Assembly: GCA_001414485.1 (NCBI GenBank)
Contig: LLEY01000061.1
Coordinates: forward strand, 124,001 to 188,000
Origin: Calycina herbarum
Taxonomy: Eukaryota; Ascomycota; Leotiomycetes; Helotiales; Pezizellaceae
Reading direction: 5' to 3'
Length of the DNA: 64,000 nucleotides
The translations under genes were made by a program, and so were the position numbers. Below, piece by piece: positions 57,171 through 64,000 of the stretch. Every line of letters starts with the position of its first letter. Position 1 is the stretch's first letter. The notes beneath the pieces are model-generated. The model was not told where the DNA came from. It saw only the letters and a list, made by a program, of their open reading frames with translations, and searched no databases.

Positions 57171-58032
57171 TGAGTAGAGTTCCGATCAACAGAATGCTAG
57201 TAACTAGTATAATTTGAGGCAGCTACTTGGTGCGTGGCGTCCTGACGTCTCCGAGGTTGCAAAGTCAAAGTCAAACGAAAGGGCTAGAAAGGTGTTGGAC
57301 ATACCCTTGACGAGGACAACCGAGCTAGGAAAGCAAAATATGCAGAGCCCGGCATGCCTGAGACTCTCGAATCAACAGAACTCACTGAAGAATTGAACGG
57401 GGGTATGAAATATCCGAAAACAGGCCCCTGCTAGGCACATCAGCGGCCCGCTTCGATACAGTAATAAGCGAGTTGTTGGTTACCCCCAACACCGGGATGC
57501 TATTCGGTGAGGAAACATGCAGTTGGAATAATTGTGTTGTCACTTTCATTTTTAACCGGCACTAGAAATGGGGCGAAGTAAAATTGACAACTGCCGAAAT
57601 TTTCATTCTTCTTTTAGGAAGGTTAATTGGTGTTGGACCTTTGTTGGTTTATCCTTTACACCCTGGTAATCCACAAACCCTCGGGCCTATCATATCGCTA
57701 GGTATATTTTCGTCAAGAAGGCTACTCTGCAACGATTCTTTTTCCAACATCTCAAGCTGTTTTCTGCAGCTCATTGCATATGGTTACTTTTTTCTTCAGC
57801 AGTTTGCATGCTTTCGCCCTACCACCCTCGCGTGGGTGTATAGGAAAATTTTACGGAACTAGTCACGGGTAATAGCGTGCAACTGATAGGTTGGTCACTG
57901 ATATAAGCCAAATATTATCGTAATGATTTAGTTTATATCCAAGCGCATGTTATCTTCGTTTAGATGTAAAGATAGAACTCGTCAACTCAAAGCTACATTT
58001 TCTGAATTCTAAAATACCAAACAATCCGCGAA
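57171..58032. other. Divergent promoter region between the MFS gene and the methyltransferase pseudogene
   Basis: The two genes start away from each other here. No clear cluster-regulator motif (such as a CGG-N-CCG zinc-cluster site) was verified. A 92-codon plus frame (57584-57862) shows no family resemblance. Confidence 0.45.
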
Positions 58033-59420
58033 ATGGAACCTGGAAGTGTCACTCGATTGTTGAGAGAAATACAGGAAAACACGCACAAGTATTTAACTTA
58101 CTTGGAGACACAACAAATTCCCGAACCAGACTTCTCGAACGGAGATAATCTAGATCCAATGAAACCACTTCCACTTGATATTGCAGCCAATAAAGATGCA
58201 GCATTGGAATCCACCATTGAGTTGCATCATCTGCTGCTGGGTCCGTTGGGGTTGCTACTCAGATCTCCGGGAGAGGTGGGACCCCTTGATCTATTTTCCA
58301 ATGGACTTATACACTGACTGGTGAAAATTCGGTCTTAGCAATATCTCCTTTTGAGTTTGCAATATGTTTACAAATACAAAATTGCGGAAATCGTCCCTCA
58401 AAAAGGAGAGATATCCTTTGCTCATGTGGCTTCAAAAACAGGGCTGGAAGTCAGCGATACCACGCGGTTTCTCCGTGTAGCCATCGCTTATCATGTATTC
58501 GATGAACCTCAGGTTGGATGGCTTGCTCATACAGCAGCGTCTAGGCTTCTGGTAGAAAATGGCATGCTGGAAGCATGGATCATGAATATTGCCAGGGAGT
58601 TTTGGCCTTCTTTAACGAGGGTATTTACACCTAACCCAACAACAATTCAAGACCAAGGCTAAAGTCGTCATTAGATGGTGGAGGCAACCGAAAAATGGCC
58701 AGGATCTGAGGAACCCAATGAATCCGTATGTCTGAGATGGGGGCCTTCTTATTACGTTCGTTCTGATCTTATTTACAGGGTTATTCTATCGCTAACAATA
58801 CCGATGAAAATCCATTCGATGTGATCAAAAAAGATTCTCAAAGGCAGCAACAATTCATTGATGCCATGAGTTACTCTCATCTCCATACATCATACAACAT
58901 GTGCCATTTAATCGACAACTTTGATTTCGGCTTCGTCAAAAATGGCACTATTGTTGATGTGGGAGGCTCACATGGACAAGTCAGATAAGTGGAATGAAGT
59001 ATGACTTTCTGACCCCGCAACCAGTCAAAGCCGCAGATGTGTATCTTTTTCGATGGATCCTTCACGACTGGTCAGACAAATACTGTGTCAAGATATTGCA
59101 ATCTTTGGTTCCGGCCTTAAAGCATGGTGCAAAGATTCTCATAAACGACATTTGCATTCCACAACCTGGACAGTTAAGCATTTCTGCGGATCGAGCTTTG
59201 AGGTAAGAAAGATATGGCCTTGTATGGTCACAAACCTCGTTAACACGCATTTAGACTCATGGATATCTCAATGAAGGCATTCAATAACGCCCGAGAGCGT
59301 GACCCAGAAACCTGGGCTGCATTATTTTCACGAGCGGACCCTCGATTCCACTTGTCAGGGATCAGTATACCCCCAGAGGCTAGAATGGCAATCATTGTCG
59401 CCGAATGGCGCGAAAAATAA
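58033..59420 (+). pseudogene. SAM-dependent O-methyltransferase with its cofactor-binding core deleted
   Basis: The parts follow the order of fungal O-methyltransferases: N-terminal MEPGSVTRLLREIQENTHKY, then a dimerisation-type helix region SLQYVYKYKIAEIVPQKGE with SKTGLEVSDTTRFLRVAIA. Further on come ANNTDENPFDVIKKDSQRQ and the glycine motif TIVDVGGSHGQ. After that motif the sequence jumps to a different frame at KYDFLTPQPVKAADVYLFRW and the HDWSDKYCVKILQSL block. About 45 residues normally found between the glycine motif and the DFFTPQPV block are missing, and stops (TAA, TGA) follow at the junction. The end AALFSRADPRFHLSG...AIIVAEW is intact. The deletion removes the cofactor pocket, so the enzyme cannot work. 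Confidence 0.8.
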
Positions 59421-59618
59421 CTCTGAATCGGAATCATGGCCTCTATCAGTTTCATTCTGGGAGCTTATTTCATTATGTGTTTACAGTTTAGAATATCAAC
59501 CAGCTACTTGAATCATATGGCCATCCTGAGACCAATCGAGGTTACATCCGTGAGAAAGATTATTTGAAAAACATTCGTCACTCCTGATCCTACAAATGGT
59601 GTCTGGATGCCTACTCAC

Positions 59619-61444
59619 TCAGACCTTCTTCCATACCAGTCGTGCCTGATCTGCATCCCGCATTCTAAGTAGAAGTTCCATATTGCAATCTTGAGTCACA
59701 GCCAATGCCCTTTCTCGGGCCTCTTGAGAAGTCTCATCTTGTAATTGAACCACCCCGACCCTATGATTCCTTAATAAAACGGAAAGAACAGCAACAAATT
59801 CTACCTGTGAAAATTTTAAACCAGGGCAATTTTGAGGACCATCGGACCAAGGAAAATATGTGTGCTGAGAGGGTGTGATAATATATTCTGAGTCCAGTCG
59901 GCTAGCCAAATCAGATTCTGGAAGACAGCCAGGAGACGAAGAGATCCAACGACTCGGATTCCAACGAAGGGGATCTTTCCAATACTTTGGCAAAGTATGA
60001 ACAGCAAGTACACTGGGCATTACCCCAGTTCGGGGAGGTACGACAATTGTTTTCTCCCCCACTCTGAGAATTTGTGGGTTTTCGTTGGTCCATTTCGGGA
60101 GAGACATGATAGGGGGAAATTGGCGGAGGGTTTCGAGCTAGTAGACAGAATCAGTTCTGGTAATTCCGAGAATTAAGAAACATATAAGACGCTTACAAGC
60201 ACAGCTCTGCATCTTTTGAGCTTCTCAAAAAGCTTTTCATACTCCCAGGTCTCAACATCAGATGGGAGGACAACTTGCAACTCCTCTGAACACCAATCTT
60301 GGACCTCTGGATGGGCGGCCAAGAGAAGCATGCTGAAAGCCAAAGTGTTGGCTGTAGTATCATGCCCAGCGAAGTTGATGACGAAAATGTTTCCAAATAT
60401 CTCTTCAACAGAAAGTCCTTTGGACGGTTGCTGTTTGGAAAGATCGGTGGCGGCCTCCTTTTTAGAAACACCCAATGCTCGAACAAAGGATGTCATCAGA
60501 GATCCACTTCCAGCTTTGCCTTCTTCAAATAGCGCAGTTTCTTCTTTTAGCATATTTTCCATGTATTCCTTGAACTCTGTTGCGGCTTGACCAATTCGTT
60601 TCCAGGATTGGGGCATGAAAGGAAGTTTGAAAGCGAAAGAAGGAGCAATCATGATAGGAATCGTGTTGTCTAAAACAGTTTGCAAAGCATCTCGATAACC
60701 TTGAGCTTCCAATTCCTCTCCGGCCTGTTCTTTTAACTGCACTTCGTTTGACGAATGAAATTTATACGATTTTCGGAATCCTGTTGCAGCGAGAACATTT
60801 AGTGAAAGATTGCGTGTATCCTTTGCTGTTGATATTGATCCCGGTTCAGTATTCCGAGTCCACGATTCCAACATGTCCCTGGCTTGCCCAAGCGACTCCT
60901 GCCAGACATACTTCATGACATTTTCGTTGAAAGGTGTCGCAAGGACTTTTCGGTGCCGGGGCCAGTCAGTCCAACTCGCTGTAGATATGCATGGTCCATA
61001 AACCTCCAGTATTTCTGTCTCGTGTGTTAAAATCGTGCTAAATTACCGAGAAAACTACTCACTATACATTTTGCTAGGACGAAGAAATTCTCCTCGGCGA
61101 GTAAATATTTCTTGGATGGCACCAGGATCTGCACAGTGAACGTATATATCGCAAGGTGTAACCAGAGCCCATATAGGTCCAAACTTGATATGGGAGCGAG
61201 CCTTTTCACGAAAGTGCCACCCTCTGCGCGAGTATCTCCCAAAATCTCCCCAGTCGAAAGGTAGTCGATCAAGAAGACGCCAAAGAGGAGGCTCTAAGAA
61301 AAGCCATACCAGGTTCAACGGATCCACGGCGAGTCGGACAAGAGGTATGCCCATCTTTGAGGCACGCCGGTAATTGATTTCCATTGCAATGAAGCTCCAT
61401 AATGACCACCCAAGGATCAATGCTGTAATAATTTCTAAAATCAT
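59619..61444 (-). CDS. Cytochrome P450 monooxygenase, canonical I-helix, gene C of the cluster
   Basis: Exons 61063-61444, 60197-61014 and 59619-60137 close in phase to 572 aa. The anchor is ILEIITALILGWSLWSFIA. The I-helix FAGHDTTANTLAFSM is canonical. The ExxR motif is LETLRQFPP, and the haem loop is FPWSDGPQNCPGLKFSQVE with Cys. The meander is seen as WNPSRW. An acidic-basic linker (SKKEAATDLSKQQPSKG) lies before the I-helix, as is usual in fungal tailoring P450s. It is convergent with the methyltransferase pseudogene (198-bp gap) and divergent from the right-edge P450, with which it shares a promoter region of about 960 bp. Confidence 0.88.
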
Positions 61445-62407
61445 CTCGAGTAAAAGATGTAGGACGAATAGAGAGAAGGAAATATTTTGGATTAGGGAAA
61501 ACAGAATTTCGTGGGGACTACCATCCAGAGAAAAGTTCTAACATTCCCGCATGAAATGAGGGTGGTAGGCAAGGTGGGGAGGAGAGATGGCGCCTAAATC
61601 ACGTGTCGCTCTCCCCTGCCACATGAATTTCTAACCCCGGTTCCAACCGCATGATCTGTAGCAATAACTGCGCCTCCGTACCACTACTCTTTTAACCGGA
61701 ATACCAACACCAAGGTTGGGGATGGAAACTGGGACTCATCTGTAGCCTTGCAGTGGGTTATCAAAACCAATCAAGATACGAACATCCAAATACAACCCAC
61801 CTGCATGATGCTGTGCTGGCTTCATCCTAGATCCTTGAATGAAGTGGGCAACTACAGCTTACTCGGGAGCAACCGCTGCTCCGTAGCAGAAAAGGTATTT
61901 CCCTCCGAACCACACTTATTTCTCTCTGTTGGAATTAATTGTTAAGCAGGGGTCGATTGGCTTCTTTTTAATGTGCCAAGCTACATATATCATTTCATCT
62001 ATCCTAGTCTGATCTACTGTTGGTGTTTGTGAACCCTGGGCGGTCAGTAATGTACTTGCCCACAACCGACCTCGGTATCAACGCGGTCACATTGAAGATA
62101 TTTTTGCATCTACCGAAAGACTTGAACCCAAGGCTGAAGGATGATCAATAATGTTACACCTGCCGGAGTTGGATGGATCGGGATATACGCGCCTACTACT
62201 TGGTAGTTTTTCCGTGCCAATACCATTTGCGGGTTCTTTTCCTTACTAACCCGGTTGTTCTAGTTGGGATTAAGAGGTGGGAAATTCGTACTGGGTCTTG
62301 TAACGATTTTTTCAGCTATTGAACTGATCAAAACCCTCATGTTTGTGTCCCAAGCTTTTTGGGTCTAAGAATCTGAGTTCGAGTTGACCAAACCCCTTCC
62401 TTACAAG
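61445..62407. promoter_or_regulatory. Divergent promoter between two cluster P450 genes
   Basis: Both P450 genes begin from this 963-bp region. It contains a CACGTG-like TCACGTGTC near 61598, but no repeated zinc-cluster site was confirmed. A shared promoter would allow coordinated expression. Confidence 0.5.
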
Positions 62408-64000
62408 ATGCTACTTGAAGCTTTTTTGGAGGCATTTTCTCTTGTCGGGTCAAGGTCTCTTTTCCTCTTTATACCACTTTTATTTCTATTACTTTGGAGG
62501 TTATGGAGTTTTACTCTTCGTCCCTTACTTCATCCAAATGAACCCCTATATCTGCCCTATTGGATCCCATGTAAGAAATCTCAACGGGGCTTTAATTTGC
62601 GCTGGCTAACGGGAAATCCTCTCTTGCAGTTTTTGGTATGTTTATCAAGAAAATTGTTGGCTCAAAACGTTGTTCCCGCTCATCGTGTTTCTAAATAGGA
62701 CATGCAATACCATTTTACAAGAATGCCACAAGCTTATATGCCTATGGAAAGTGAGCAACCCGGTCCTCCATCTGACCTCGATTCATGAGAAACATTCTAA
62801 TAGAACAAAGAAAGTACTTTGATGGTTCTACAACACCATACATTCTTTACATAGCAGGCGAGAACTTTGTTGTCATCACTACCCCCAAAGACTCTTCAAG
62901 GGTGTACAACGAGCAAGCAACATTTTCATTCGATCCATTCATCGACATCGTATACAGGGGGGTGGGAAATGTTTCGAATAATGGCAACAAGATCTTATGG
63001 CGAACACCAAAAGAAGGGTTTACTTCTCTTTGGTCGAACCCCAAGGAGAATGTACTGGTACATACCGGAAATGCACTCCTCCACAAGCAGCTTTTGCAAC
63101 CCGAATCTCTCCAAAGGCTATCAGAAACAGTTCTCAAGTTCATTGAAGAGAACACTCGTTGGAACAATTTCTTCGAGAGTAGCGTAATCGCTGCGGATCG
63201 GAACGTAAAGGTTGTCTCTCTCCATCGGTGGTGTAGAGACGTTCTCATTACATCTCAAACAAGGGCCTTTTTTGGTAAACATTTTCTGGAAATCGAACCA
63301 AAATTGACACAGATTTTTGACGATTGGGACCTTAATGCCTGGATGATCACCTTTCAATTTCCAGAGTTCTTGGCCACAGCAGCAACACAGCCTAGAGACA
63401 AGCTCATCAAGTCTTTGACTCGTTATCTTGAAGCCCCTCGATGGCAGCGTGCCGACGGCGTGCCATTCGTCGGCGAATTAGAAGACGAAAACTACAATGC
63501 GGGACTGTGTCAATCAGACTGTGCTAGAGTACTGATGATAATATTATGGGGGTAAGACTCTCCTCGAAGATTTACAAAGTTACAGGGGCTAATCTGAAGT
63601 AAAGTATCAATAGCAATGTCCAGATGACTAGCTTTTGGGTGATGACACACATCATACAAAGACCCGAACTACTCGCGAGCATTCGAAAGGAAATCACAAC
63701 AGTCATGCAACCGCTTGAGCCTCTTGATGCATCCAATGGTGAAGCACTCACGAATCTCGCCAAGAAAGGTTTATTAGATGAATGTCCGCTTCTGCAGTCT
63801 ACGATAAGCGAGGCTTTGAGAGTCAGCTCCACCGGGGCTTCCATAAGGAAAGTAACGAAGACTGCAGTAATCGGGGGGAAAACGCTTCCCGTCGGTGCTA
63901 ATGTTCTTCTCCCCCAACGGCTCTCGCTTCTTTCTCCCCAAGCATTTGGACCAAATGCTGATCAAGTCGATTTGAGACGATTCATGCACAACAAAAGTCT
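62408..64000 (+). CDS. Cytochrome P450 (CYP7/CYP8-like class), gene D, cut by the window edge
   Basis: Proposed exons are 62408-62570, the six-base 62630-62635, 62699-62750, 62811-63551 and 63614 onward; phases agree. The anchor is FLFIPLLFLLLWRLWSF. The joined hinge reads PYWIPFFGHAIPFYKNA, as in CYP7/8-like fungal P450s. Later landmarks are YILYIAGENFVVITTPKD, the I-helix region MIILWGNVQMTSFWVM (no acidic-Thr pair) and the SEALRVSSTGASIRKV region. The haem loop lies beyond base 64000. The same unusual I-helix type occurs at 47.7 and 50.2 kb. The acceptor before AAAGTAC (62810) is non-pyrimidine but is the one that fits. Confidence 0.82.
62630..62635 (+). other. Probable 6-nt microexon of the right-edge P450
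   Basis: TTTTTG lies between a good acceptor (TCTTGCAG) and a good donor (GTATGT). Including it joins WIP, FF and GHAIPFYKN in frame, restoring the family's P-F-x-G-H hinge motif. Skipping it would keep the frame but lose two residues. Confidence 0.6.

Noticed and set aside
57584..57862. 92-codon frame between the MFS gene and the methyltransferase pseudogene.
   Set aside because: No recognisable features; it lies in a divergent promoter region.

Overview
The window is filamentous-fungal (Pezizomycotina) nuclear DNA. Genes carry short introns of about 50-150 bp with GT-AG borders. Gene content is typical of ascomycetes: a STE3 pheromone receptor, PTH11/rhodopsin-type receptors, a Cip1-like secreted protein, a fused MoaA-MoaC protein and several P450s. 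Repeats carry marks like those left by repeat-induced point mutation (RIP). The overall look suggests Leotiomycetes, but I cannot confirm that without a search. No rRNA, tRNA or CRISPR was recognised.

Layout. 0-5 kb: the 3' end of a Cdc6-like gene, a gene-poor stretch, then a Tc1/mariner element inserted at a TA inside a decayed membrane-protein gene. 5-24 kb: ordinary accessory genes (P450, amino-acid/GABA permease, rhodopsin-type receptor, Cip1-like secreted protein, a large uncharacterised protein, STE3-type receptor, alkyl-sulfatase-like MBL hydrolase). 24-35.5 kb: a repeat-rich, gene-poor island with four copies of an unrecognised small secreted protein family (one apparently intact, two broken, one only a last-exon fragment). 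A 5.8 kb heavily mutated LINE sits in the promoter/5' leader of the third full-length copy, between its TATA box and start codon, flanked by a 14-bp target-site duplication. 35.6-46.5 kb: conserved genes (caspase-like protein, fused molybdenum-cofactor gene, WRAP73/Wdr8-like WD protein, EBP-type sterol isomerase, histidine acid phosphatase-like protein). 47.7-64 kb: a run resembling a secondary-metabolite cluster, with four P450s, an MFS efflux pump, a PTH11-like receptor, a receptor fragment and an O-methyltransferase pseudogene whose SAM-binding core is deleted. No PKS, NRPS or terpene synthase backbone lies in the window; the cluster runs off the right edge.

How the parts relate. The 47.7-64 kb genes would fit oxidation, methylation and export of one small molecule, but the dead methyltransferase shows that the pathway has changed or is decaying. 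The 24-35 kb island shows gene duplication, stop and frameshift decay, and transposon capture of a promoter in one small family. That is the least explained part of the window.
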